NCBI RefSeq assembly: GCF_026965555.1
Contig: NZ_CP114040.1
Span: 4,836,001-4,900,000 of the forward strand
From: Nannocystis punicea
Lineage (GTDB): Bacteria > Myxococcota_A > Polyangia > Nannocystales > Nannocystaceae
Length of the DNA: 64,000 nucleotides
Direction: 5' to 3'
Shown here: in pieces, positions 35,103 through 43,573 of the stretch
Layout: the number at the start of each line of letters is the position of its first letter
Numbering within the stretch: position 1 is the first letter of the stretch
Position numbers and translations under genes: made by a program
Notes under the pieces: model-generated
Told to the model about the DNA's origin: nothing
Databases searched by the model: none
What the model saw: the letters and a program-made list of their open reading frames with translations, nothing else

Positions 35103-36599
35103 GTGAGCGTCGACCCGGACCGGTTGCTCGAAGTGCTTCTCCGCTACTTCCCGCTGCGTGCGGGGTCCCTCGAGCTGGGGCTCGTCTCCTCGTACGAGAA
35201 GCAGGTTTGGCGCAACGACCGCGGATACCTCCTCGTCGCGGTGCGGCTGACGATGTTCGAATCGGCCGATGCCACCGCGTCGATCGACGTCCGCGAGCAG
35301 GAGGTGTGCCTCGGCGACGATCGAGAGCACCCGCCGGAGCGCTGGCTGGCCTACGTCGAAGGCCTCCTGCGCGCCATGCCGACGATCGTCGCGCAGCTCG
35401 GCGACGTGGCCGGGCTGATGCCCTGGGACCTGTTCGCCTACGGGGCGGTGCTCGCCGACGCCGGGCTGCAGACCGCCGACGACTTCGCCGCGGCGCTGAA
35501 CGATCCGGCTCGTATCGAGGCCATGAACGAGGCGGCGCGCGAGGAAGAGTGGCGCGAGCGCCTGGAGCCGCTGGGCCTCGCCGAGCATGCCGCCGCGGTG
35601 CGGGCGATGGCCCGACCGTCGTTGCGCCTGCACCTCTCTCGCAGCGAGGACGAGGTCGACGAGGACGAGGAGGACGACGAGGACGACGGCGATGAGGACG
35701 AGGTCGAGGTCGACGAGGACGAGATCGACGAGGTCGACGGGGACGACGGGGATGATGGTGACGACGGCGGCGAGGAGGCCGACGACGATGGTGACGACGG
35801 CGGCGAGGAGGCCGGCGACGATGCCTGTCCCGTCGGACAGACTCGCCTCGGTGGCGATCCCGATCTCCCGCCCGACCTCCCGTGGCCCGAGGTCGGCGGC
35901 GTCCGGCTGACCTTCGTCGCCCAGTTCGACCTCGCCGAGCTGGCGGGCCACGAGGCGGCGCGCGAGCTGCCGGCACAGGGCCTGCTGAGCTTCTTCTACG
36001 GCACCTTCCCGCCTGGCGGCGAGCGCGGAGACCCAGTCCGCGTGCTCCACTTCACCGACCTCGACGCGCTCGCCCGGCGCCCGACGCCCGCGGGCGTCGA
36101 GCGGCTGAAGGCGCACGAGATCGAGCTCGCCGACGAGCGGCAGTACCCGGCCGTCGAGAGCTACTTCTTCTACGAGGCCTTGCTGCCCGAGGCTCGCATC
36201 CTCGAGGTCCATCGCCGGCGCGCGCAGCGGCTCGGCGGCGAGCTGGTGCCGTGGGGCGAGCTCGAATGGTTCATCGCCGAGGCCAACGAGCTCGACGATC
36301 CCGCGCGCCCGATGCACCGTCTGCTCGGGCACCCTTCGTCGATCCAGGGCGACCCGTACCTCGACGTCGAGGTCGACACCCTGCCGCAGGGCTACGACGG
36401 CTGGGAGGACGGCACCCCCGAGGCGCTGGCGATCCGCCGGCGAGCGCTGGGCTGGCGGCTCCTGCTGCAGATCGACGCCACCGAGCGGGACGGGCTCCTG
36501 CTCAACCAGGACGGCGGCTTCTTCTACTTTTGGATCCCCGCCGACGCCCTGGCCGCCCACGACTGGACCCAGGCGCGCGGGTCGCTGCAGTGTCACTGA
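35103..36599 (+). CDS. DUF1963 (YwqG-like) protein with acidic linker
   Basis: The protein has 498 residues from a GTG at 35103. The N-terminal domain (about 1-180) is an unrecognised alpha/beta region. Residues about 180-245 are almost purely Asp/Glu/Gly with Val (EDEVDEDEEDDEDDGDED). The C-terminal 250 residues match DUF1963/YwqG: LGGDPDLPPDLPWPEV, LTFVAQFDLAEL, GLLSFFYG, GHPSSIQGDPY and LLLQIDATERDGLLLNQDGGFFYFWI. The palindrome at 35823-35839 encodes CPVGQT exactly at the linker-domain junction. Function is unknown; the family is widespread in bacteria. Confidence 0.85.
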   Translation: MSVDPDRLLEVLLRYFPLRAGSLELGLVSSYEKQVWRNDRGYLLVAVRLTMFESADATASIDVREQEVCLGDDREHPPERWLAYVEGLLRAMPTIVAQLGDVAGLMPWDLFAYGAVLADAGLQTADDFAAALNDPARIEAMNEAAREEEWRERLEPLGLAEHAAAVRAMARPSLRLHLSRSEDEVDEDEEDDEDDGDEDEVEVDEDEIDEVDGDDGDDGDDGGEEADDDGDDGGEEAGDDACPVGQTRLGGDPDLPPDLPWPEVGGVRLTFVAQFDLAELAGHEAARELPAQGLLSFFYGTFPPGGERGDPVRVLHFTDLDALARRPTPAGVERLKAHEIELADERQYPAVESYFFYEALLPEARILEVHRRRAQRLGGELVPWGELEWFIAEANELDDPARPMHRLLGHPSSIQGDPYLDVEVDTLPQGYDGWEDGTPEALAIRRRALGWRLLLQIDATERDGLLLNQDGGFFYFWIPADALAAHDWTQARGSLQCH

Positions 36600-36602
36600 G
36601 GA

Positions 36603-36662
36603 CATGCTCTGGAAGACATGCCCGATCGGACATGCTCGTAGGAGCATGTCCTGGAGGACACG
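36603..36662. repeat. Five-step 14-nt palindrome ladder filling a convergent junction
   Basis: CATG at 36603, 36617, 36631 and 36645 and CACG at 36659 are exactly 14 bases apart. The whole 69-base gap between two converging stop codons is ladder. Rungs 3 and 4 are perfect hairpins with different arms (GCTC/GAGC and GTCC/GGAC), a direct sign of covariation. Confidence 0.92.
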
Positions 36663-36668
36663 CCCGGA

Positions 36669-38084
36669 TCAGCCGGCCGTGCCGCGGCCGGTGAGGTCGA
36701 TGCGGCGCCAGGCGCCGGTGCGGAAGCGGAGCACCATGGCCACGGCCAGGAAGACCATGTACACGACCATGCTCCACGTCGCCGCGGCCGCGCCGCCCTC
36801 CCAGGTGAACACGGTCAGCCAGGCCAGGGGCAGCCAGATCACCCAGGCGAGGGAGATCCGGAGCACCAGCGGCCAGGCGGTGTCGCCGGCGGCGCGCAGG
36901 GCCTCGTTGACGGTGATCACGGTCGCGTCGAGCAGCTGCCAGACGGCGCTGATCGCCAGCAGCTGGGCGCCGAGGACCACGACGTCGCCCGACGACGCGA
37001 CCTCGTCGCGGGCGAAGATCGTCATGAGCGGGACCGGGATGGCGAAGTAGAGCAGGCCGACCACGCCCTGCCAGGCGGCGGCGACGGCGAAGGTGCGCAG
37101 GACGATCCGCGGCACGTAGTCGTGGCGGCCCGCGCCGATCGCCTGGCCGACCAGCACCGCGCCGGCCGAGCCGAGGCCGAACGCCGGCATGAACGAGACC
37201 GAGTTCACCGCCACCACCGCCATCAGCGCGGCGACGGCGACGGTCCCGAGCTCGGCGACCACCAGGTTGATGAAGATCAGGAAGGCCGCGAACTCGAGGA
37301 ACCAGTTCATGCCGTTCGGCAGGCCGAACCGCATCATCCGCGAGAACTCGCGCGCGTTCAGGCGCCCGTCCGAGGTGTCCGGAAGGACAGGCACCGGGTG
37401 CTCGACGTGGCCGAGGTTGGCCGGGTCGATCGCCTGCTGGTCGCGCGCGCGCCAGAAGGCGTGGCAGCAGACGGCGAAGCCGGCCACGCTGGCGAACACG
37501 CTGGCCCAGGCGGCGCCCTGGACGCCGAGCGCGGGGGCGCCGAGGTTGCCGTAGATCAGGACCCAGTTGAGGGCGATGTTGACGACCATCGCCACCAGGC
37601 TGGCGCGCATCGACACGCGGGTGTCGCCCAGACCGGCGAACCAGTTGCCGAGCGCCTCGGTGCCGACGACCACGCCGGTGCTGAGCATGCGGATCGCCAT
37701 GTACTCGGCCATCACCTCGCGCACCGCCGGCGCGTGGCCGGTGAGCGAGAGGAGCGGCTCGATCGTCGGGATGGCGACGATGGTCGCGACCATCGCCAGG
37801 CCGGCCAGCCACAGGCCGTACCAGGCGTAGCGGCGCGCGCTGGCGAGGTCGCCCTGACCGGCGAGCTGGGCCGCGTAGCTCTGGACGATGAACGTGATGC
37901 CCATCGGCAGCACGAGGATCCCGAGCGAGTTCATGGCCCCGGTGGTCGCGGCCGCGAGGGCGTCGTCGCCGAGCGGGGCGACCATCGCCGCGTCGCTGAA
38001 GCTGATCACCGACTGCGCCGAGCGTGCGAGCACGATCGGCCACGCGAGGGTGATGAGCGCGCGGAGTCCGGGGACCGACGACAT
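36669..38084 (-). CDS. MATE-family multidrug/Na+ efflux protein
   Basis: The protein has 471 residues with about twelve membrane helices in two six-helix bundles. Family features include ALITLAWPIVLARSAQ and the first-bundle FSDAAMVAPLGDDALAA, and a second-half GSAGAVLVGQAIGAGRHD. MATE proteins exchange Na+ or H+ for organic cations. The large central loop (LGHVEHPVPVLPDTSDGRLN) carries a palindrome copy at 37376-37391. Downstream it converges on the DUF1963 gene; 43 bases separate it from pgi on the same strand. Confidence 0.9.
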   Translation of the reverse strand: MSSVPGLRALITLAWPIVLARSAQSVISFSDAAMVAPLGDDALAAATTGAMNSLGILVLPMGITFIVQSYAAQLAGQGDLASARRYAWYGLWLAGLAMVATIVAIPTIEPLLSLTGHAPAVREVMAEYMAIRMLSTGVVVGTEALGNWFAGLGDTRVSMRASLVAMVVNIALNWVLIYGNLGAPALGVQGAAWASVFASVAGFAVCCHAFWRARDQQAIDPANLGHVEHPVPVLPDTSDGRLNAREFSRMMRFGLPNGMNWFLEFAAFLIFINLVVAELGTVAVAALMAVVAVNSVSFMPAFGLGSAGAVLVGQAIGAGRHDYVPRIVLRTFAVAAAWQGVVGLLYFAIPVPLMTIFARDEVASSGDVVVLGAQLLAISAVWQLLDATVITVNEALRAAGDTAWPLVLRISLAWVIWLPLAWLTVFTWEGGAAAATWSMVVYMVFLAVAMVLRFRTGAWRRIDLTGRGTAG

Positions 38085-38127
38085 GGGCGCGGGAGGATAC
38101 TCGCTCGCGCCCGCGACGTCTCGCGCG

Positions 38128-39717
38128 TCAGGTCGCGCGCGCGAACAGTGCAGTCGACGGATCGACGAGGCTGTCGACGCTCACGCGCCCGTTGGTGGCG
38201 AGGTGACGCAAAACCTGCCACACCGCGACGGGGTCGGCGCCGAGCGCCTCGGCGAGCTCGCGCGCGGTCTTGCCTCCAGGTCCGGCGGGCATCGCGGCGA
38301 GCACCGCGGCCTGCAGCGCAAGCACGCCCTTCGCCGCCTGCTTGCCGGCCTCGACGCCGGGCTGGTGGTACGCGTTGACGTCGATGAGCTCGGCGTAGAT
38401 CCCGACCGCGCGCTCGAACAGCGCGATCAGGGCGCCGACGGCCGCCGCGTCGACGTGGCGCAACACCAGCGTGACGCTGGCCCGACCGCGCTCGGCGAGG
38501 GCGGCGCGGGTGCCCTGGTAGAAGCCGTCGAGGCAGTCGCCCGAGCTCACCTGCGGCTCGACCTCGACCATGCCCGGGCCGGTGACGTGACCGTCGAGGT
38601 CGCGGAGCACCCGCACGAACACGGCGAAGAAGTTGTGCAGGCCGTCGCGCAGCTGCTGCACGTAGGCGTGCTGGTCGGTCGAGCCCTTGTTGCCGTAGAC
38701 CGCGAGCCCCTGCCACACCTCGCGCCCCTGGCGGTCGAGCCGCTTGCCGAGCGACTCCATCACGAGCTGCTGCAGGTAGCGCGACATCAACGACAGGCGA
38801 TCCTTGTAGGGCAGGATGACCATGTCCCGAAGGCCATGTCCGGAGCCCTGCTGGTACCACAGCCAGGCGAGCAGGGCGGCGGGGTTGCGCCGCGCCGGCC
38901 GCACGCGGCCCCACTGATCCATCGCCGCGGCGCCGCGCAAGAGGCCGCGCCAGTCGTGACCGAGCAGCGCGGCCGGCAACAGGCCGACCGGCGAGAGCAC
39001 GCTGGTGCGCCCGCCGACCCAGTCCCACATCGGGAAGCGCGCGAGCCAGCCCTCCCGCTCCGCCAGCTGGTCGAGGGCGCTGCCCTCGCAGGTGATGGCG
39101 ATCGCCCGCCTGGGGAACTCGAGGGCCTGCCGGGCACAGGCGGCCCGCAGCTCGAGCATGCCGTTGCGCGTCTCGACTGTGGAGCCGGACTTGGAGACGA
39201 CGAGGATGAGGGTCTGCGCGAGGGTACCTGTCTCTGCGAGCAGGTCGGCGATGCCGGCGGGATCGGTGTTGTCGAGCACGCGCAGGCTGAAGCCGGGCCC
39301 GCTGTCGCGCGCGGTCAAGGCGGCCTCGAGCAGCTGCGGGCCGAGAGCGCTGCCGCCGATCCCGACGAGGATCGCGCCGGTGAAGGGCCGCCCGTCGTCG
39401 GCGAGGATCTGCCCGTCGCGCACGCCGGCGGCGAAGGCCTCGATCTGCCGCCAGCTGGCGTGGATCGCCGCGGCGATGGCGGGATCGGGGGCACGTTCCG
39501 GGTCGCGCAACCAGTAGTGCCCGACCATCCGCCCCTCGTCGACGTTGGCGACGGCGCCGCCCTCGATCCGGTGGAGGGCGTCGAGAGCGGCCTCCAGCCG
39601 CGGGGCGTTGGCGGTCAGGGAGGGCTCGTCGAGCTGGGCGTCGGCGAAGTCGAGCTCGATGTCGAGTTCGGCACGGTAAAGGCGCCAGGTGAGATAGTGG
39701 TCGAGTGCGTCGGCCAT
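38128..39717 (-). CDS. pgi: Glucose-6-phosphate isomerase
   Basis: The protein has 529 residues from the ATG at 39717; the open frame extends upstream but only as a Pro/Arg-rich shadow. It interconverts glucose-6-phosphate and fructose-6-phosphate. SIS-domain motifs are present: VGIGGSALGPQLL, VVSKSGSTVETRN, GNKGSTDQHAYVQQLRDG (catalytic His region) and GVEAGKQAA (catalytic Lys). The C-terminal 55 residues (KTARELAEALGADPVAVWQVLRHL) form a small helical extension like that of cyanobacterial-type enzymes. Palindrome copies occur at 38820-38845 and near 39225. The nearby UDP-sugar pyrophosphorylase suggests a shared role in supplying sugar nucleotides. Confidence 0.94.
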   Translation of the reverse strand: MADALDHYLTWRLYRAELDIELDFADAQLDEPSLTANAPRLEAALDALHRIEGGAVANVDEGRMVGHYWLRDPERAPDPAIAAAIHASWRQIEAFAAGVRDGQILADDGRPFTGAILVGIGGSALGPQLLEAALTARDSGPGFSLRVLDNTDPAGIADLLAETGTLAQTLILVVSKSGSTVETRNGMLELRAACARQALEFPRRAIAITCEGSALDQLAEREGWLARFPMWDWVGGRTSVLSPVGLLPAALLGHDWRGLLRGAAAMDQWGRVRPARRNPAALLAWLWYQQGSGHGLRDMVILPYKDRLSLMSRYLQQLVMESLGKRLDRQGREVWQGLAVYGNKGSTDQHAYVQQLRDGLHNFFAVFVRVLRDLDGHVTGPGMVEVEPQVSSGDCLDGFYQGTRAALAERGRASVTLVLRHVDAAAVGALIALFERAVGIYAELIDVNAYHQPGVEAGKQAAKGVLALQAAVLAAMPAGPGGKTARELAEALGADPVAVWQVLRHLATNGRVSVDSLVDPSTALFARAT

Positions 39718-39900
39718 GTCGGCGCGCTTTATAGCAGCGTCGGCGCTCGCGGGGAGGCTGGGGCTTCTTGGCCTCGGGCGGGCGGCTGTTGGCGCGGATG
39801 CGTGGTGGGCGGTTGAGGCCGCTCTGGGAGAGCGGGGGTTCGGTTCCTCGCGGGGGTTCTCGGACGGGGGTTCGCGAACTGCCGAGGCCGCCTCGCGGGC

Positions 39901-39996
39901 GGTCGGGGACGCGGGTCGGCGCCCAGTCCTCGCGGATGCACCCTCCTTCGTCGGGCACATCTCGCTGCGGATGGGCGCCGACCCGCGTCCCCGACC
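39901..39996. repeat. Perfect 24-bp inverted repeat around a 48-base loop
   Basis: The left arm 39901-39924 (starts GGTCGGGGACGCGGG) and the right arm 39973-39996 are exact reverse complements. The loop repeats a CTCG-(C/CT)GCGGATG motif near its two ends. It lies upstream of pgi on the divergent side and could fold in RNA or cruciform DNA. Confidence 0.85.
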
Positions 39997-40080
39997 GCTG
40001 CACGGCCAGCCTCGTGGGTGGCCCGAAGCGCCGGTCGTGGGCTTCGCCGGGAGCTTTTTCGTTGCGCAGGCCCTTTCCGC

Positions 40081-40112
40081 GCGATGGCCGGCCGGAGCCG
40101 GCCGGCCATCGC
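40081..40112. repeat. Perfect 15-bp inverted repeat with two-base centre
   Basis: Arms GCGATGGCCGGCCGG (40081-40095) and its exact complement (40098-40112) flank AG. The stem is very GC-rich and lies 85 bases from the 24-bp inverted repeat. Confidence 0.85.
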
Positions 40113-40246
40113 ACGGACCTCTCGACGTCCTATCCGGCGCTCGCCGGTGACGCGGCGATGGGCGGCACGGCGAGCGGTCAGGGGCGGCGCGGCCGCTGAG
40201 TGAGGGATGGGCGAGGGCGGGGGGCGAGCTCGGCGGAACGTATGGA

Positions 40247-40320
40247 CATGTCCTCTACGTCATGTCGCTATGGGAATGGCGAAAAGGACATGTCGAATCG
40301 GACATGTCTTTAGCATCATG
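40247..40320. repeat. Six-step 14-nt palindrome ladder
   Basis: CATG at 40247 and 40261, AATG at 40275, and CATG at 40289, 40303 and 40317 are exactly 14 bases apart. The ladder lies downstream of the minus-strand UDP-sugar pyrophosphorylase gene. Confidence 0.9.
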
Positions 40321-40349
40321 GTGCCGATCGGTTGGCCTGCGCTCGTCTC

Positions 40350-40518
40350 GGGTCTTGACCGGCAAGAAGCGGGGAGCGTCGCCCGCGAGGCGGGGCCGGC
40401 GGGGGCGCGTGGTTCAGCCGGGATCGAGGCCGACGCGCTTCACGATCGCGGTCATCGCGGGGCGGGCGGCGGCGAGGTCGTCGCGGGTCTTGATCGGCAA
40501 GAAGCGGGAGCGGTCGAC
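40350..40518. repeat. 36-base direct repeat of the pyrophosphorylase 3' coding end
   Basis: The stretch around GGGTCTTGACCGGCAAGAAGC at 40350-40385 reappears with few changes at 40482-40518, where it encodes RSRFLPIKTRDD of the gene ending at 40414. The outer copy is past the stop codon. Confidence 0.75.
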
Positions 40519-41538
40519 TCGCAGGCAGGTGGTGCGCGCGAACTCGGTGATCTGGCCGATGAGCTGCTCGAACTGAATGACGGCGATGTCCTCGCGGCCA
40601 GGCCACTCGACGGCCCGCTCGACCGGGAACCAGGTGAGCGGGTAGGGGCGCTCGAGGGCGGCGAGGGAGATCCACAGGGTGTTGGTGTTGAAGTGCGGGT
40701 ACTGGGCGAGGGAGGTGCCGGGGGGCAAGCGGAAGGACTCGATGATGGTGGCGCGGCCGTCGAGATCGGCGACACAACCACCGGCGTCCTCGGGGGCGCG
40801 CGCGACGACCTCGACGCTGAGCTCGGCGCCGCCGTCGACGGCCTCGAGGTGGGCGCCGAGGACGGTGGGATCGAGGGAGGCGCCGAGGTTGTCGACGTTG
40901 GAGACGAGGACGTGCTCGACGCCGCGGGCTCGCAGCTCGCCGACGACGCCGCTGTCGCGGACGCGGCGGAGGGTGTCGCCGTGGCCCGGCGCGGCGTAGA
41001 CGGTGGTGTCGGGCAAGGCGTCGGCGCCAGGCAGGCTCAGCAGCGGGGTGCCGTCGGGCAGGACGCGCGGGAGCAAGGACTGGACGAACTCGTGGCGGTC
41101 GCTCGCCGGGATGCCGGACCAACCGATGGTGGCGAGGTGATCGCCGGAGGCGGCCCGGGTGGCGAAGCTGTGCATGACGACGGCAGGAGCGCCAGCCGCC
41201 CGGACGCCGGCGAGCTTGACGGCCAGGAACGAAAGGTCAGGTCGATCGGGGAGGACCGGGACGACGCCCTTGACGACGCCGCCGAACCGCGTGGCCATGC
41301 CGCCGTTCAAGACCAAGGCGGCGACCTTGCGCGCAGCGAGGGCCGCCTCGCCGCGGGCGCGCCAGCCAGGCCGCGCGTCGGGCCGGTCGAGGTCGAGGAG
41401 GGCGTCGTCGGCGAGCGGCCGCGGAGGCGCAGGCAGCCGGGCCCGCGTGGGGCTCAGCTCGCCGCGAGCGAGGGCGCTGCGCAGCTCGTCGAAGAGGGCG
41501 GCGTCGAAGGCGATGTCGGCGACCGAGGGGCGGAGCAT
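40414..41538 (-). CDS. UTP--glucose-1-phosphate uridylyltransferase-like (UDPGP family)
   Basis: The protein has 374 residues from the ATG at 41538. It belongs to the UDPGP family (eukaryotic-type UDP-sugar pyrophosphorylases), not the GalU family: nucleotide-binding loop VAALVLNGGMATRFGG followed by KGVVPVL, then VVMHSFATR, VEHVLVSNVDNLGAS (metal-binding Asp), FNTNTLWI and FLPIKTRDDL. It should make a UDP-sugar from a sugar-1-phosphate and UTP. The substrate sugar is not certain. It sits near pgi on the same strand. Confidence 0.85.
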   Translation of the reverse strand: MLRPSVADIAFDAALFDELRSALARGELSPTRARLPAPPRPLADDALLDLDRPDARPGWRARGEAALAARKVAALVLNGGMATRFGGVVKGVVPVLPDRPDLSFLAVKLAGVRAAGAPAVVMHSFATRAASGDHLATIGWSGIPASDRHEFVQSLLPRVLPDGTPLLSLPGADALPDTTVYAAPGHGDTLRRVRDSGVVGELRARGVEHVLVSNVDNLGASLDPTVLGAHLEAVDGGAELSVEVVARAPEDAGGCVADLDGRATIIESFRLPPGTSLAQYPHFNTNTLWISLAALERPYPLTWFPVERAVEWPGREDIAVIQFEQLIGQITEFARTTCLRVDRSRFLPIKTRDDLAAARPAMTAIVKRVGLDPG

Positions 41539-42031
41539 GTCGCGCTGGTCTTACTTCACGTTGGCCGCGCGGTCGAATCCGGCGGCGCGCGGCCGCCCCG
41601 AAAGCGCCCGCGCGTGACGATCGCGCGGCGGCCTCGCGACACGCCGCCGGACCACGACGTTCACTGCGGAATCGCCGCAAGCCCGCGACCTCCGGGGTCC
41701 CAGGAGGGGCAGGACGGATCTTGGCCGTGAACGCGAAGGGCGATCCGAGGTTCGAGCGGCTGTCGTCGTCGTCGCCGACGATGTCGTTCGGGAAATCGTG
41801 CGGATGATGTGAGCCGAGGACGGCGGCGCCGTCGTGCATCGCCGCGGCGGGGATTCGGCAAGTTCGAGCGGCGATCGTGGTCGCAGGGATGTCGCTCTGC
41901 AAAAAACCATGCGGCGACGCAGGAAGCGATGAGCCCGAGGACGCGGTGCCGTCATGCGTCGCCGCCGTGCGACGATTCGGCGAGTTCGAGGTCGCGGTCG
42001 CTGAGAGGTGGTCGCGCGAGCCTCGCCAGCG
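41539..42031. other. Intergenic region with a diverged 75-base direct repeat
   Basis: No gene is supported. Minus-strand open frames exist, but their codon use is mixed. Bases 41808-41883 and 41928-42003 are two roughly three-quarters-identical copies containing GATTCGGC(A/G)AGTTCGAG, the second ending near the stop of the epimerase-like gene. They may be remnants of a duplicated gene end. Confidence 0.5.
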
Positions 42032-43126
42032 TCACAGGCGGCCGACGGAGCGGGCCCACGCGACGGTGTGCTCGAGCCCGCGAGCGAGCGGCCACTGCGG
42101 CGCGTACTCGAGCTCGCGGACGGCCCGGCTGTCGTCGCACCACCAGCCCGGGGCCATGCTGCCGCGGGCCTTGTCGAGCGTCAGCGCCGGGGCCTTGCCG
42201 CGCAGGCGGCCGATCGCGTGGTTGATGCCGGCGACGGCCCACACGGCGGCCTGCGGCATCGGCAGCGCGAGCGCGCGGCGGCCGAGCGCGGCGGCGGCGG
42301 CCCGGCCGAACTCGACGACGGTGCTGCGCTGGCCGTCGGTCAAGTAGTAGATGCCGGCGCCGGCCGGGTGCGACGCGTCCTCGGGGACATGGTCGAAGGG
42401 ACAGCCTTGATCGGCGAGCACGTGCTCGCCGTCGCGGGGGATCGGTCGGCCGCGGGCGCCGGCGCGGGCGATGCCGTCGACGAGGTCGAGCGCGTGGATG
42501 AAGGACATCCAGGTCGAGCGGAGCCCGGGCTGGGCGATCACCCCGAACTTGGCCGAGCGGATCATCTGCAGCATGTCGAGGTCGCGCGGGCCGTAGACCG
42601 CGGGTGGACGCACGATCACGGCCTCGACCTCGCCGGCCCGCGCGGCCGCGAAGATCAGCCGCTCGCCGTCGAGCTTGCTGTCGCCGTAGAGCGTGTAGCC
42701 GACCCGCGGGGCGTGGTGCTCGCGGCGCGCGACCTCGGGGTGCGAGGGGCCGGCGGCCATCAGCGACGACACGTACACGAGCCGCCGCGGCCGTCGCGGG
42801 GCCTTGCGCAGCGCGGCCAGCACGTTGGCCACGCCGGCGGCGTTGGCCCGCGCGAACTCCTCGCGGGTGAACGCCGCGGTCAGGCCGGCCACGTGGTAGA
42901 CGACCTCGGCGCCGTCGAAGGCCACGGCCATCGCGTCGACGTCCGACAGCGCCGCGCGCACGAGCTCGGGCTGCGCGTCGGTCCGCGCGAACGCGTCGGC
43001 GAGGTTGTCGAGGTTGGCGCTGGCGCGGACCATCGCCCGCACTGCGTCGCCGCCCGCGAGCAAGCGGTCGACGAGGTGACTGCCGATGAACCCGTTCGCG
43101 CCAGTGACGACGACCTTCGTGCCCAC
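42032..43126 (-). CDS. NAD-dependent epimerase/dehydratase-family (extended SDR) protein
   Basis: The protein has 364 residues with a GTG start at 43126. The dinucleotide-binding loop is VVVTGANGFIGSHLVDRLL; Asp and Arg follow strand 2; YHVAGL, VYVSSLMAAG and the catalytic YGDSK (Tyr-x3-Lys) are present, with IVRPPAVYGPRD. Such proteins include sugar-nucleotide epimerases, 3-beta-hydroxysteroid dehydrogenase-like and hopanoid-associated reductases; the AVYHVAGL-type motif leans toward the latter groups. The loop EHVLADQGCPFDHVPEDASH is encoded across a palindrome pair (42383-42406). It is divergent from the polyketide-type operon and might share its promoter region. Confidence 0.85.
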   Translation of the reverse strand: MGTKVVVTGANGFIGSHLVDRLLAGGDAVRAMVRASANLDNLADAFARTDAQPELVRAALSDVDAMAVAFDGAEVVYHVAGLTAAFTREEFARANAAGVANVLAALRKAPRRPRRLVYVSSLMAAGPSHPEVARREHHAPRVGYTLYGDSKLDGERLIFAAARAGEVEAVIVRPPAVYGPRDLDMLQMIRSAKFGVIAQPGLRSTWMSFIHALDLVDGIARAGARGRPIPRDGEHVLADQGCPFDHVPEDASHPAGAGIYYLTDGQRSTVVEFGRAAAAALGRRALALPMPQAAVWAVAGINHAIGRLRGKAPALTLDKARGSMAPGWWCDDSRAVRELEYAPQWPLARGLEHTVAWARSVGRL

Positions 43127-43555
43127 GATGCGGGGGATTACCCACCGCGAAGCGTGGACGTCAAGGCTGTGACATCAGACCCGAGAGCTTCGCCACGCGT
43201 CGCTTCGATCGCGGTCTTCTGTCCGCAGCATGCGTGACATTCAGCCAGTGTGCGACGCATTTCGCAGTCCACACGCGAGCGTGTGCCCTACCTGGCCGTC
43301 GAGTTCGCTGGCAGGGCGTGGAGATTGTTGCACTCGAGATTAACTACCAGCGGCGGCTTCCGCCGCATGCTGCCGCAGCGGGGCGCATCATTTTATGCAT
43401 CGGTTTAAATTGTTCGGCGATAAGGCCAGCGCGTCGCAATCTGCAACACACGCAGCGAAGCGACAGCGCGCGCTACACGTGGATCCGCATGCGCTGGCGA
43501 ACAAAATTTCCGTGACAGCCGCGATACTTTCGCTGTAACTACGCCGGGCCCCGAC
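43127..43555. other. Divergent promoter region of the polyketide-type operon
   Basis: These 429 bases have no supported gene. They contain an unusually AT-rich patch near 43387-43420 (ATCATTTTATGCATCGGTTT), a 7-bp-stem hairpin (GCGGCGG-CTT-CCGCCGC near 43351) and a candidate promoter at 43512-43541. No 14-base ladder is present. Confidence 0.5.
43512..43541 (+). promoter_or_regulatory. Candidate sigma70-type promoter for the operon
   Basis: GTGACA (43512-43517) and TAACTA (43536-43541) are separated by 18 bases and end 32 bases before the chosen start codon. The match is modest and is offered as a candidate only. Confidence 0.3.
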
Positions 43556-43573
43556 ATGCCGGGGAGTTCCGTG

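Larger units (their letters stand above)
39718..40413. other. Gene-free region with two strong inverted repeats and a palindrome ladder
   Basis: I find no convincing gene in these 696 bases. They hold inverted repeats at 39901-39996 and 40081-40112, a 14-base ladder at 40247-40320 and a partial duplicate of the next gene's C-terminal codons at 40350-40385. Open frames on both strands are low-complexity. Confidence 0.65.

Noticed and set aside
38128..38300. C-terminal winged-helix-like extension of Pgi as a novel fusion
   Set aside because: A similar helical tail is known from cyanobacterial-type glucose-6-phosphate isomerases, so it is probably an old family feature.
41237..41902. Minus-strand frame beginning near 41902 as a separate gene
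   Set aside because: Its downstream part overlaps the pyrophosphorylase in another frame and its unique part has mixed codon bias and no recognisable motif.
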